From NCBI GenBank assembly GCA_964458185.1, contig CAYWFG010000006.1, positions 11,680 to 75,679 on the forward strand: 64,000 bases of DNA, written 5' to 3'. Both the position numbers and the translations under genes were made by a program. This stretch comes from AB-137-C09 sp964458185 (lineage in GTDB: Bacteria; Pseudomonadota; Zetaproteobacteria; Mariprofundales; Mariprofundaceae). The first letter of the stretch is position 1, and every line of letters starts with the position of its first letter. The notes under the pieces are model-generated. The model saw only the letters and a program-made list of their open reading frames with translations, searched no databases and was not told the origin of the DNA. Shown piece by piece: positions 1 through 9,142 of this stretch.

Positions 1-1
1 T

Positions 2-526
2 GGCGGTATTTTTAGTAACAATCCAACGATAACATGGAATAATGTAGCAGCTGATGGTTATTATTTAATGCTTGGAACTTACCTTGGCGGTAATGATCTA
101 TTTAATTCAGGGTTTATTGCAGGCAATACCACATCAATAAACGTAACGGGACTTCCCAATGATAAGAGAATAATTTATGCACGTTTGCACACATGGGGTA
201 ATGGTTCATGGCAAATCAGTGATACAACATATAAACTTTCTTTTGCTGCGACTATTAACTCCCATGCAAATGGTGCGACCCTAGCAGCAACAACAGTGAC
301 TTTTAGCTGGGCTGCGACATTGGGTGCTGGGGCTTATTATTTAGATGCTGGTTCTTCTTTTAATGGTCATGGTGATTATTTTAAATCTGGCATCATTCTT
401 CCAGGGACTACTTCTGTGGTTGCAACAGGACTGCCTATAGGTGGCGTTCCTGTTCTAGTTCGTCTTTATACTTGGGCTGGAAATTCTTGGCAGGTATCTG
501 ATACAACTTATACATCTGCACCGTAA
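2..526 (+). CDS. Secreted repeat protein, 3' fragment
   Basis: This is the C-terminal 174 residues of a larger protein whose start lies left of the window; the frame is open to the first bases, so the first ATG at 68 is internal. It holds part of one and then one complete unit of a roughly 90-residue module. Signature pieces are FSW or ITW near the unit start, GYYL or AYYL, GHGDYFKSG, a TGLP turn and VRLYTW near the end. The same modules make up the C-terminus of the RCC1 protein at 10430, and both proteins end in YTSAP. The module looks like a beta-rich extracellular domain, but I do not recognise a named family. It is probably a second copy of the RCC1-type protein. A terminator follows directly. 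Confidence 0.8.
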   Translation, partial: GGIFSNNPTITWNNVAADGYYLMLGTYLGGNDLFNSGFIAGNTTSINVTGLPNDKRIIYARLHTWGNGSWQISDTTYKLSFAATINSHANGATLAATTVTFSWAATLGAGAYYLDAGSSFNGHGDYFKSGIILPGTTSVVATGLPIGGVPVLVRLYTWAGNSWQVSDTTYTSAP

Positions 527-548
527 TCACTAAACGGTAAGTCTCTTG

Positions 549-585
549 AAAAGAAAGGAGGTATCTAAGACACCTCCTTTCTTTT
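549..585 (+). terminator. Rho-independent terminator
   Basis: A perfect 14-bp inverted repeat (549-562 and 572-585) with a 9-nt loop. The right arm ends in a CTTTCTTTT run, so the hairpin is U-rich at its 3' side. It separates the repeat-protein gene from the methyltransferase that opens the polysaccharide operon. Confidence 0.85.
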
Positions 586-615
586 CTAAACTTTTATAGG
601 GAAACAATAAAAGCT

Positions 616-1455
616 ATGAATCGTTGTGCTGAAAAAAACGCGCATGATATTTTTTACGCAGAAGAAAACGCATTACTGAACAGTGCTTCTCAAGCGTCAT
701 TGTATACTGTATGGTATGATCGTATTTATCTTAGTCCATTTCATCAAGGTGGTATAACCAAGGGCTATGTCCGCGGTTTGTCAGTTAAAGCTTTAATAAC
801 TTCAGCAGAACATGATAATAAGAGTTTTGGTGAAATTACTGTATTGGATGCTGGCTGTGGTCAGGGAGGATTAGCTGTATATCTGGCTTGTATTGGCTTT
901 CACGTTGTTGCTGTAGATTTATCTACAGTTGCTTGTAACGATGGAAAAAAACTTGCTGAAAAAATGATGGTTACGGAAAAATGTCGTTTTTTTGATACAA
1001 GTCTAGTATCTATACCGATTGAAGATGCTTCAATTGATTATATTATTGGTCATGCTTCATTGCACCATTTTATTAAATACCAAGATATAGTGTCTGAGTT
1101 CTCTCGTGTTACAAAAAATAAATGCGAAGGTTTTTTTGCTGATTCATACGGAGAGAATAAGCTTTATCATTTATTTCATAACAAAGAACAAATGAAACGC
1201 CTTGGTGATGTATCCTTGGTCAAAGAAATGGTAGAGGATTATTTTTCACCTGAATTTGAGGTAAAAATGGTGCCGACGGATTGGTTTTCTATGTTGGATA
1301 AACTGTGGTTGAAAATTTTACCCCGAACATTACGGCCAATGATTCAGGGTATGGCGAAGATTCATTATGCATTGGATAGATCCCTTTCTACTGAATCTCG
1401 AATGGCCTTGCGGTGTGCGGGTTCTGCTATGACACATATTCGCAAAAAAAATTAA
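616..1455 (+). CDS. SAM-dependent class I methyltransferase
   Basis: A 279-residue methyltransferase with the glycine-rich SAM motif DAGCGQGG at about residues 77-84, the acidic end of strand 2 (VVAVDLS) and a post-I region leading to HASLHHF. It is the first gene of the plus-strand polysaccharide operon, and the amidotransferase begins three bases after its stop. The context suggests methylation of a sugar or uronic acid residue of the exopolysaccharide; substrate and position cannot be read from the sequence. No strong ribosome site precedes the ATG (AGGG lies about 15 bases upstream). The C-terminal 100 residues are not recognised. Confidence 0.8.
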   Translation: MNRCAEKNAHDIFYAEENALLNSASQASLYTVWYDRIYLSPFHQGGITKGYVRGLSVKALITSAEHDNKSFGEITVLDAGCGQGGLAVYLACIGFHVVAVDLSTVACNDGKKLAEKMMVTEKCRFFDTSLVSIPIEDASIDYIIGHASLHHFIKYQDIVSEFSRVTKNKCEGFFADSYGENKLYHLFHNKEQMKRLGDVSLVKEMVEDYFSPEFEVKMVPTDWFSMLDKLWLKILPRTLRPMIQGMAKIHYALDRSLSTESRMALRCAGSAMTHIRKKN

Positions 1456-1458
1456 CCC

Positions 1459-3375
1459 ATGTGCGGTATTGTTGGTTTTAGCACCATCAAAGGAAGTAAT
1501 GCACATATTAGTGATTGTAGCAGTGCAAAAGTTATACTGACAGGTATGTCAGATGCCATTGCACACCGAGGACCTGATGATTCAGGTGCGATGGTGGACG
1601 ATAAAAATGATTCGTATATAACGGGCTTAGCGCATCGTCGCTTATCTATTATTGATCTATCGCAGGGTCATCAACCCCTCCACAATGAAGATGGTACATT
1701 ACAGATTGTCTACAATGGTGAGGTTTATAATTATCAATCATTGCGTACTGAATTGCGTCAGATGGGGTATGCTTTTAAAACATCATCAGATACCGAAGTC
1801 GTATTGCAAGCCTATGCTGCTTTTGGTTCTGCATGTGTAGAAAAATTACGAGGCATGTTTTCTTTTGCGATTTGGCATTCTGATACACAACAATTATTTT
1901 TAGCTAGAGACCGTTACGGAAAAAAACCACTTTTTTATACCTGTGGTGCTGAAGGTATAGTTTTTGCCTCGGAGATTAAAGCTATTCTTGCATATAATCG
2001 GAGTGATCAATTATCCATCAATAAGGCAGGCATTGTTTCGTATATGCGTTATCGCTATGTACCAAGCCCAGAGACCTTGTTTACAGATGTTTACAAGTTA
2101 CCACCAGGCTGTCATGCGACTTGGCAAGAAGGTATACTAAATATTCAGCGTTATTATACGCCCCCAGATCAAAAAAAACGTGATCAACATCGGCAAAATA
2201 CTTCAGAAAAAAAAGTGATTGATGGATTTTTGGCAGTATTAAAAGAAGCGGTACATATTCGCATGGTTAGTGATGTGCCTTTTGGTTCTTTTTTATCAGG
2301 AGGGCTGGACTCTTCAGCTATTGTAGCCTTAATGAGCCAGTACAGTAGCCAGCCAATCAATACTTTTTCTGTTGGTTTCACAGAGAGTCGCTATTCTGAA
2401 TTGGGCTATGCCAAAACGATTGCCGAACAATTTTCCACCAATCATCATGAGCTAGAAATTTCTGATAAAATACTGATGGATACATTACCAAAGTTAATTG
2501 CCTACCGTGATGCGCCCATCGCTGAACCCTCAGATATTCCTATTTATTTATTGTCTTGTGAAGCAGCAAAATCTGTGAAGATGGTGTTAACGGGGGAAGG
2601 TAGTGATGAGGTGCTAGGTGGTTACCCAAAGCATGCTTATGAACGTTTTGCTTCCAGCTATCAAGTATTACCGCGCATCATGCGTAACAGCTGGATGCCT
2701 GCATTCATGCAGCGTCTTCCTTACCGTTTTCGGCGGGTAAAGACAGCCGTTGCTAACTTAGGGTGTGAAGATTGGGTGGAACGTATGCCTCGGTGGTTTG
2801 GTGCATTGAATGAAGAAGAATTGCGTGAACTTCTGCAGCCCTCTTTGCATCCATACTTGCATCACCATAGTGTTGATGCCTATCATTTTCAATGCCAAAG
2901 AGATAATACGTCGTTGCGAAATATTTTATATTTTGATCAAACAAGCTGGCTTCCTGATAATTTATTAGAACGTGGTGATCGAATGACTATGGCTGCCAGT
3001 ATTGAATCTCGCATGCCTTTTATGGATCATCAACTGATTGCTTATGTCTCTGCATTGCCCGATCATTTTCGGATACGTGGACTACAGGGAAAATGGTTAT
3101 TGCGTCAGGCAATTAACTCCATCATTCCTCAAACGATTATAGATCGCCCTAAGGTTGGCTTTCGCGTTCCTGTGAATGAATGGTTTCAACATGGTATGAG
3201 AGACTATTTATGTGACCATTTACTTGCACAAACGGCTTGTATTGCGCCTTACTTCCAACATCATGTATTGGAGCGTTATGTCCATGAACATATTAAAGGC
3301 CATCACAACCATGAAAAATTACTCTGGACATTGCTAAACCTTGAACTATGGCATCAGCAAAAGGTGAATGATTGA
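1459..3375 (+). CDS. AsnB-type glutamine amidotransferase of a polysaccharide locus
   Basis: A 638-residue asparagine-synthetase-family protein. It begins MCGIVGF, so Cys2 is the N-terminal nucleophile of the class-II glutaminase domain (residues 1 to about 210, with HRRLSIIDLS and VYNGEVYNY). The synthetase domain carries the PP-loop SGGLDSSA at about residues 280-287 and a GEGSDEVLGGY loop. Length and context match the amidotransferases of exosortase-associated or O-antigen-type polysaccharide clusters, some of which convert uronic acids to uronamides, rather than housekeeping asparagine synthetase. With an AlgD-like dehydrogenase downstream, amidation of mannuronic acid is a reasonable inference. 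The start follows the methyltransferase stop by 3 nt and the stop overlaps the next ATG, so translation is probably coupled. Confidence 0.85.
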   Translation: MCGIVGFSTIKGSNAHISDCSSAKVILTGMSDAIAHRGPDDSGAMVDDKNDSYITGLAHRRLSIIDLSQGHQPLHNEDGTLQIVYNGEVYNYQSLRTELRQMGYAFKTSSDTEVVLQAYAAFGSACVEKLRGMFSFAIWHSDTQQLFLARDRYGKKPLFYTCGAEGIVFASEIKAILAYNRSDQLSINKAGIVSYMRYRYVPSPETLFTDVYKLPPGCHATWQEGILNIQRYYTPPDQKKRDQHRQNTSEKKVIDGFLAVLKEAVHIRMVSDVPFGSFLSGGLDSSAIVALMSQYSSQPINTFSVGFTESRYSELGYAKTIAEQFSTNHHELEISDKILMDTLPKLIAYRDAPIAEPSDIPIYLLSCEAAKSVKMVLTGEGSDEVLGGYPKHAYERFASSYQVLPRIMRNSWMPAFMQRLPYRFRRVKTAVANLGCEDWVERMPRWFGALNEEELRELLQPSLHPYLHHHSVDAYHFQCQRDNTSLRNILYFDQTSWLPDNLLERGDRMTMAASIESRMPFMDHQLIAYVSALPDHFRIRGLQGKWLLRQAINSIIPQTIIDRPKVGFRVPVNEWFQHGMRDYLCDHLLAQTACIAPYFQHHVLERYVHEHIKGHHNHEKLLWTLLNLELWHQQKVND

Positions 3376-5363
3376 TGGCAGGTAAAGCGGGCGGTTGGCG
3401 TTGGAAATGGCGACGATTTAGGGTCATGTCTATGCTAGAAATTGTCTGGCGTATTCGCCAAGCCTACCAGCTTCGTATGGAGGATTTTCAAGTAAATCGA
3501 GGCTGGCAGCCTTTCCCCAAAGGTCATATTGAAGCTGTATCTTTATTTGCTCATGCAAACCAGCATCATGATGAAAAAATTCCAATACCTGATAGCACAG
3601 GCATCACTATGTTGTTGGCAAATAACATTGACTTTTTTAATGGATACCCGCTTCATATTGGCATCCCTGTGGCTTGGCATAAAGACCCAAAAAGTGGTAA
3701 AATTGCGCCCGTAAACTATGGGCCATCTATTAATTATCGCGATGATGATTGTGTTGGAGATGCCAAATACATTTGGGAAATGGGTCGTCATCAACACCTT
3801 ATTCCTTTGGCTGTGCAATATGCTGAAAATGGCGATGAAGCTTGTAAGCAGATGATTATCACCACTATTGAGTCTTGGGTTGAAGATAACCCTTTTGCAA
3901 TGGGAATACATTGGTGCAGCACATTGGAAGTGGCTTTACGATTAATTTCATGGGCGATTATTCATAGTTTATTGACGATTCGTGATTCTGCTGGATTATT
4001 TTCTTGTATTACACCTCGTGAAAAACTGGAACTGGCTATCTATCAACAGCAATGGTTTATTTGGCATCACCTTTCGTTGTATTCTTCAGCAAATAATCAT
4101 TTGATTGGTGAATTAACAGGGCTTTGGGTGTCAGTTAGAGTTTTCCCTTTTAGTCATAGCAAGCAGTCATGCTGGGCTGAACAAGCAAAGAAAATGATTG
4201 AGCAAGAAGCTGAAAAGCAAGTGTATGCTGATGGTGTTAATAAAGAACAAGCATTGTATTATCACTTATGGGTATTGGAATACCTGTTACTGGTATGGTG
4301 TGTTGGTATCCGTACAGGCGATCATTTTTCTGATGCTTTTGGTCAACGTATTATAGCAATGGCTGAGTTTTTGCATGATATGACCCCAAATCATGGTGAA
4401 TTACCACAAATTGGCGATTCAGACAATGGTTTTGTTATTAGGTTTGATGCCTGTTGGCCAAAACAACCCTATCATCAAGTCATGTCTGCGGTAAGTATGG
4501 TTTTTCAGCAATCAGATAAATTGTTATCTTCTCAATTGTACCCTAAGGCTTTTTGGTTTGGTCAGATGATTGGCAAAACTAAAAAGCCTATTTTTTCACC
4601 TAAATCACGAGTGTTTCCTCGTATCTATAAGCAAGGTGGTTATGCCTTGCTGGGTGATGAACAGGTACATATTCTCTTTGATGCAGGTTCATTGGGCTAC
4701 CCTGAAATTGCAGCTCATGGTCATGCTGATGCCTTAAGTTTTACGCTTGCTATTGATGGTCAATATTGGTTTGTTGATCCAGGTACATATGCTTACCACT
4801 CTAAAGGAGATTGGCGTGATTATTTTCGTGGCACATCAGCGCATAATACGATAACTATTGATGATAAGGATCAATCTGAAAGTGGTGGCCCTTTTTTATG
4901 GCTGCGGCATGCACAAGCAAAATTATCATTGACTGACCATGGCAGACAACATGTCCGTGGTATGCATAATGGCTATGAACAGCAAGGGGTCATTCATCAA
5001 CGCAGTCTTGATTACAATGCTGACACAAAGCAATTGCTTATTGATGATAGCCTGCAAGGGGCAGCACCCTATCGCATGGCTGTATACTTTCACTTGCATC
5101 CTGATGTGAAGATTGAAGCAAAGGAAAAGGTATGGCAATTGTCACATCAACATAGCGATACATTATTAACATTAACATTTCAAAGTATAAAACCTTTGCA
5201 TTGGCGCGTGTTACGTGGCTCTATAATGCCATTGGGGGGGTGGTTCTCTTCAGCATTAGGTCGAAAGGTGGTAAGCACAACATTGCAAGGAACAATTGAA
5301 ATAAATTCTGGATTTGAATTATCATCAATCATTCAAATTAATCACAAGCGAGTTAAAAGATGA
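3375..5363 (+). CDS. Heparinase II/III family protein (polysaccharide lyase-like)
   Basis: A 662-residue protein with an N-terminal alpha-helical toroid region (about 30-400) and a C-terminal heparinase-II/III beta domain (about 430-640). The beta domain contains the conserved HGHADALSF stretch, the DPGTYAY motif and the RGTSAHNTI motif typical of the family. Heparinase-family proteins cleave uronic-acid-containing chains by beta-elimination. No signal peptide is evident, and the N-terminus is basic (WRWKWRRFR). Placed between an amidotransferase and an AlgD-like dehydrogenase, it may trim or edit the polymer, as AlgL does for alginate. The ATG at 3375 overlaps the previous stop (TGATG) and is preferred over an in-frame TTG at 3372. 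Confidence 0.85.
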   Translation: MAGKAGGWRWKWRRFRVMSMLEIVWRIRQAYQLRMEDFQVNRGWQPFPKGHIEAVSLFAHANQHHDEKIPIPDSTGITMLLANNIDFFNGYPLHIGIPVAWHKDPKSGKIAPVNYGPSINYRDDDCVGDAKYIWEMGRHQHLIPLAVQYAENGDEACKQMIITTIESWVEDNPFAMGIHWCSTLEVALRLISWAIIHSLLTIRDSAGLFSCITPREKLELAIYQQQWFIWHHLSLYSSANNHLIGELTGLWVSVRVFPFSHSKQSCWAEQAKKMIEQEAEKQVYADGVNKEQALYYHLWVLEYLLLVWCVGIRTGDHFSDAFGQRIIAMAEFLHDMTPNHGELPQIGDSDNGFVIRFDACWPKQPYHQVMSAVSMVFQQSDKLLSSQLYPKAFWFGQMIGKTKKPIFSPKSRVFPRIYKQGGYALLGDEQVHILFDAGSLGYPEIAAHGHADALSFTLAIDGQYWFVDPGTYAYHSKGDWRDYFRGTSAHNTITIDDKDQSESGGPFLWLRHAQAKLSLTDHGRQHVRGMHNGYEQQGVIHQRSLDYNADTKQLLIDDSLQGAAPYRMAVYFHLHPDVKIEAKEKVWQLSHQHSDTLLTLTFQSIKPLHWRVLRGSIMPLGGWFSSALGRKVVSTTLQGTIEINSGFELSSIIQINHKRVKR

Positions 5364-6682
5364 GTAAGCGTATTGCCGTAATTGGATTGGGCTATGTGGG
5401 CATTGTTTCTGCCGCCTGTCTGGCCGAAGAAGGACACACTATCATTGGGGTCGATATTTCTTCGATCAAAGTAGAGATGATTAATGATGGTAAAAGTCCG
5501 ATCATTGAGGAAAAACTAGATGTGATGCTAGCCCATCATGTTGATGAAAAACGGTTGTATGCGACCACGGATATTCATACAGCTATTGCTAAGAGCGATA
5601 TATCATTGGTATGTGTTGGCACACCAAGTCGAAAAAACGGTAGTCTTAATCTTGATTATGTCATCAATGTATGTCAAGAAATTGGTGAGAGTTTAAGCAA
5701 GATTGAACATTTTCATGTTGTTGTGATGCGTAGCACGATGTTACCCGGAACGATGGCTGAGACCGTGATTTCTTTATTAGAAAAATCTTCTGGAAAAAGC
5801 ATTGGTAAGGACTTTGGCCTATGCAATAATCCTGAATTTTTACGTGAAGGTACGGCTGTTTATGACTTTTATCACCCACCTAAAACAGTCATCGGTGAAA
5901 TTGATGAGGGCAGCGGTGATATGCTCGCTGCATTGTATGCCCAATTGGATGCACCCTTGTTACGGGTTGATATTGCCACTGCAGAAATGGTAAAATATAC
6001 TGATAATGTTTGGCATGCACTTAAGGTAGGCTTTGCTAATGAAATTGGTAATATCTGTAAAGCGATTCAAGTAGATAGTCACAAGGTGATGGATGTTTTT
6101 TGTCAAGATACTAAATTAAACCTTTCCCCTTATTATTTAAAGCCAGGTTTTGCCTTTGGCGGCTCTTGTCTACCAAAAGATGTGCGTGCCTTGACTTATA
6201 AGGCTCGCTCGCTGGATCTTGACTTGCCTATTCTTAATGCACTCTTGCCAAGTAATATGTTGCAAATTGATATTGCAAAACAGATGATTGAGTCTACAGG
6301 AAAACGTAAAATTGGCTTGCTAGGTTTAAGCTTTAAAGCGGGAACGGATGATCTTCGTGAAAGTCCTCAGGTTGCATTGGTTGAATGGATGCTTGGTAAA
6401 GGTTATGATTTAAGTATATTTGACAGTAACGTTAATCTTGCTGCTCTCATCGGGGCTAATAAAGATTACATTGAGCATCATATTCCGCATATTCACCGCT
6501 TGATGATGGACGATGCTGATGCTATGATCCAACGTTCAGAAGTGATTATTGTTGGTAATAAAGATCCTCATTTTCGTTTTCTTTTGTCAGGATTGAATGC
6601 GGAGAAAACAGTTGTTGATTTGGTTCGGATTATTCCTTTCTCTGGCAAAACACCTGCTAATTACCAAGGGATTTGTTGGTAA
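5360..6682 (+). CDS. algD: GDP-mannose 6-dehydrogenase (AlgD-like)
   Basis: A 440-residue nucleotide-sugar dehydrogenase. The Rossmann motif GLGYVGIVSAACLA (residues 9-22) binds NAD, and the catalytic Cys270 sits in FGGSCLPKDVRAL, the form found in AlgD rather than in UDP-glucose dehydrogenase. The central NVWHALKV and GFANEIGNI, the C-terminal LLGLSFKAGTDDLRESP and the final residues GICW all match AlgD closely. AlgD oxidises GDP-mannose twice to GDP-mannuronic acid, the alginate precursor. No alg8, alg44 or algG-type genes are in the window, so the product is probably a mannuronate-containing heteropolymer and not classical alginate. The start overlaps the preceding stop by four bases (ATGA). 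Confidence 0.82.
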   Translation: MSKRIAVIGLGYVGIVSAACLAEEGHTIIGVDISSIKVEMINDGKSPIIEEKLDVMLAHHVDEKRLYATTDIHTAIAKSDISLVCVGTPSRKNGSLNLDYVINVCQEIGESLSKIEHFHVVVMRSTMLPGTMAETVISLLEKSSGKSIGKDFGLCNNPEFLREGTAVYDFYHPPKTVIGEIDEGSGDMLAALYAQLDAPLLRVDIATAEMVKYTDNVWHALKVGFANEIGNICKAIQVDSHKVMDVFCQDTKLNLSPYYLKPGFAFGGSCLPKDVRALTYKARSLDLDLPILNALLPSNMLQIDIAKQMIESTGKRKIGLLGLSFKAGTDDLRESPQVALVEWMLGKGYDLSIFDSNVNLAALIGANKDYIEHHIPHIHRLMMDDADAMIQRSEVIIVGNKDPHFRFLLSGLNAEKTVVDLVRIIPFSGKTPANYQGICW

Positions 6683-6685
6683 GCT

Positions 6686-8536
6686 ATGATGTCACACATA
6701 TACATTCTTGGTATTTCTGCCTATTATCATGACAGTGCAGCTGCTTTACTCTGCGATGGTCATATTGTTGCTGCAGCGCAAGAGGAACGTTTCACCCGAA
6801 AGAAGCATGACCCTAGCTTTCCTAAAGAAGCTATTTTGTATTGTCTGAAAGAAGCAAGTATCAATGTAACTGATCTAGAATATATTGTATTTTATGATAA
6901 ACCATTGGTTAAATTTGAACGACTTATTGAAACCTATCTTGCTTATGCACCATCAGGCCTTCGTTCTTTTTTATCGGCGATGCCTATTTGGCTAAAAGAA
7001 AAACTGTATCTTAAAACCGTGCTGCGCAAAGCATTGGCAGAAATAGCGAACTGCACTGTTGCAGAACTACCATCGTTAATGTTTACAGAGCATCACCAAT
7101 CTCATGCTGCATCAGCGTTTTTTCCATCTCCCTTTGAAAAGGCGGCTGTCATATGTCTTGATGGTGTGGGAGAATGGGCAGCAACATCGGTTTGGTTGGG
7201 TGAAGGCAATACGTTAACACCTCAATGGGAAATAGACTTTCCTCATTCATTAGGACTTTTATACTCAGCGTTCACCTACTATACTGGCTTTAAAGTTAAT
7301 TCTGGTGAATACAAATTAATGGGACTTGCACCTTACGGTAAACCTGAGTATGTAGATCTTATTTTAGAGCATCTGCTTGACCTTAAAGATGATGGTACAT
7401 TTCGATTGGATATGTCCTACTTTAATTATGCGACAGGTCTAACCATGACCAATGAGAAGTTTAATTGTTTATTTGGTGGTTCACCTAGAACGGCTGAATC
7501 TTCTCTTACCCAAAGAGAAATGAATATTGCAGCATCTATCCAAAAAGTTACAGAAAAGATTGTTTTGAGATTGGCTAAAACTGTAAGGAAAGAGTTAGAT
7601 ACGCCATATTTATGTTTGGCTGGTGGTGTGGCGTTGAACTGTGTTTCCAATGGTGAATTGCTGCGCTCTGGTATTTTTAAGGATATTTGGATCCAGCCTG
7701 CCGCTGGTGATGCAGGGGGAGCTTTAGGTGCAGCATTTTCAGTGTGGTATGAATACATGGAGAAAGTTCGCAAAGTAAACCCTGAAGATAGCATGGCTGG
7801 TTCTTATCTTGGGTGTAATTATTCAAATGATAGTATTGAAGCCTACTTGAACTCTGCTAATGCTGTTTATCGCCATCTTGATGATAATACTTTAATGCAT
7901 GAACTGTCAGATATTTTAGATCATGGTCATGTTGTTGGCTGGATGCAGGGGCGAATGGAATTTGGTCCTAGAGCATTGGGTGCGCGCTCTATTCTTGGTG
8001 ATCCTCGTAATACAAAAATGCAATCGGTGATGAATTTGAAAATAAAATACCGTGAATCTTTTCGACCCTTTGCACCGATTATAAAAGCTGAATGTATTGG
8101 TGATTATTTTCATCATAAAGGTAAAAGTCCATACATGCTTATTGTTGCCCCATTATTGGAAGAACACAGGCTCGAGATGACAAAAGAACAACAGCAATTG
8201 TTTGGTGTTGCTAAACTAAACAGCCCTCGCTCTAGCTTACCTGCCATTACCCATGTGGATTATTCATCTCGATTGCAAACCGTACATGCTGAAACTAATC
8301 CACGTCTTCATCATTTGCTGGATTGTTTTCAAGAAAAAACAGGATACCCCGTATTGGTTAACACTTCATTTAATGTTCGAGGCGAGCCTATTGTCAATAC
8401 ACCAGAAGATGCCTACCGATGTTTTATGCGAACTGAAATGGACTATCTTGTGATAGAAGGCTTTTTGCTTGCTAAGGTTGAGCAGCCTGAATGGCAACAA
8501 CAGGATAATTGGCAAGAAGAATTTGCCTTAGATTAG
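6686..8536 (+). CDS. Carbamoyltransferase (NodU/CmcH family)
   Basis: A 616-residue carbamoyltransferase. The N-terminal ASKHA-like domain has ISAYYHDSAAALL and AAAQEERFTRKKHD, then HHQSHAASAFF, which supplies conserved metal or substrate histidines. The C-terminal domain contains GRMEFGPRALGARSILGDPR, FRPFAPII and NTSFNVRGEPIVNTPEDA. Family members transfer carbamoyl phosphate via carbamoyl-adenylate to a hydroxyl of a sugar or small molecule (NodU on Nod factors, CmcH on cephem). Here the acceptor is probably a sugar of the exopolysaccharide. It is followed by an SxtJ-family and a DUF5989 protein, a recurrent trio. ATGs occur at 6686 and 6689; neither has a clear ribosome site. Confidence 0.88.
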   Translation: MMSHIYILGISAYYHDSAAALLCDGHIVAAAQEERFTRKKHDPSFPKEAILYCLKEASINVTDLEYIVFYDKPLVKFERLIETYLAYAPSGLRSFLSAMPIWLKEKLYLKTVLRKALAEIANCTVAELPSLMFTEHHQSHAASAFFPSPFEKAAVICLDGVGEWAATSVWLGEGNTLTPQWEIDFPHSLGLLYSAFTYYTGFKVNSGEYKLMGLAPYGKPEYVDLILEHLLDLKDDGTFRLDMSYFNYATGLTMTNEKFNCLFGGSPRTAESSLTQREMNIAASIQKVTEKIVLRLAKTVRKELDTPYLCLAGGVALNCVSNGELLRSGIFKDIWIQPAAGDAGGALGAAFSVWYEYMEKVRKVNPEDSMAGSYLGCNYSNDSIEAYLNSANAVYRHLDDNTLMHELSDILDHGHVVGWMQGRMEFGPRALGARSILGDPRNTKMQSVMNLKIKYRESFRPFAPIIKAECIGDYFHHKGKSPYMLIVAPLLEEHRLEMTKEQQQLFGVAKLNSPRSSLPAITHVDYSSRLQTVHAETNPRLHHLLDCFQEKTGYPVLVNTSFNVRGEPIVNTPEDAYRCFMRTEMDYLVIEGFLLAKVEQPEWQQQDNWQEEFALD

Positions 8537-8559
8537 AAATAGGTTAAAAGGTGGACGGA

Positions 8560-8976
8560 ATGAGTCATAATGATATTCCAGAATTAGATAAACAAGGACT
8601 TCGTCAATTTGGTTTGATCTTGGCGGCGGTGCTAGCCTGTGTTTTTGGTCTGTTTCTTCCATGGAGCTGGAGGTTAGATTTATTACCTAATTGGTATTGG
8701 ATCATATTAGCCGCTTTGGTGGCTTGTTGGGCTTTGCTGGCACCTTCCAGTATGAAAGGGTTTTACCATAACTGGATGCGAGTGGCGATGGCTATTGGTC
8801 ATGTGGTTAATGGCTTTATTTTAGCTATTGTTTTTTACCTATTGATTACTCCTATGGGTGTTATCATGCGTATAGCAGGAAAAGACCCTATGCGACGGAT
8901 ACTTGACCCCAGTATTAATTCTTATCGAATTGTTTGCAAAAGGAAAAAGAAACAACATATGGAGAGGCCGTTTTAA
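8560..8976 (+). CDS. SxtJ-family membrane protein
   Basis: A 138-residue integral membrane protein with about three hydrophobic segments (near residues 20-40, 45-65 and 80-105) and a basic C-terminal tail (CKRKKKQ). The AGKDPMRRI region is typical of SxtJ-like proteins, named from the saxitoxin cluster and usually encoded beside a carbamoyltransferase. Function is unknown; a membrane scaffold for the carbamoyltransferase is possible. The ATG at 8560 follows an AGGTGG site at 8549-8554 and is preferred over an in-frame GTG at 8551. The stop overlaps the next start (TAATG). Confidence 0.75.
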   Translation: MSHNDIPELDKQGLRQFGLILAAVLACVFGLFLPWSWRLDLLPNWYWIILAALVACWALLAPSSMKGFYHNWMRVAMAIGHVVNGFILAIVFYLLITPMGVIMRIAGKDPMRRILDPSINSYRIVCKRKKKQHMERPF

Positions 8977-9128
8977 TGCTCGATTTACTCAAAGACCTAT
9001 GGGGGTTTATGAAAGAACGCAAGAAGTTTTGGTTGGCTCCTATTATTGTAGTTTTACTGTTACTTGGGGTGCTAATTGTCTTTGCTCAAGGGTCCGTTAT
9101 GGCTCCTTTTATTTACACTTTATTCTAA
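8976..9128 (+). CDS. DUF5989-type small membrane protein
   Basis: A 50-residue protein with an amphipathic basic N-terminus (LKDLWGFMKERKKFW) and one long hydrophobic helix (about residues 20-45), ending FIYTLF. Size and pattern match the DUF5989 family, which follows carbamoyltransferase and SxtJ genes. The ATG at 8976 lies inside the previous stop (TAATG) and is preceded by GGAGAGG at 8961-8967. A longer reading from 8934 would overlap sxtJ and lacks such support. Function unknown; its conservation beside the carbamoyltransferase argues for a joint role at the membrane. Confidence 0.75.
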   Translation: MLDLLKDLWGFMKERKKFWLAPIIVVLLLLGVLIVFAQGSVMAPFIYTLF

Positions 9129-9142
9129 GGGTAGATTAATTT

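Noticed and set aside
8934..9128. 64-residue version of the DUF5989 protein
   Set aside because: The longer start overlaps sxtJ by 43 bases and has no ribosome site; the ATG at 8976 has GGAGAGG and gives the family length.
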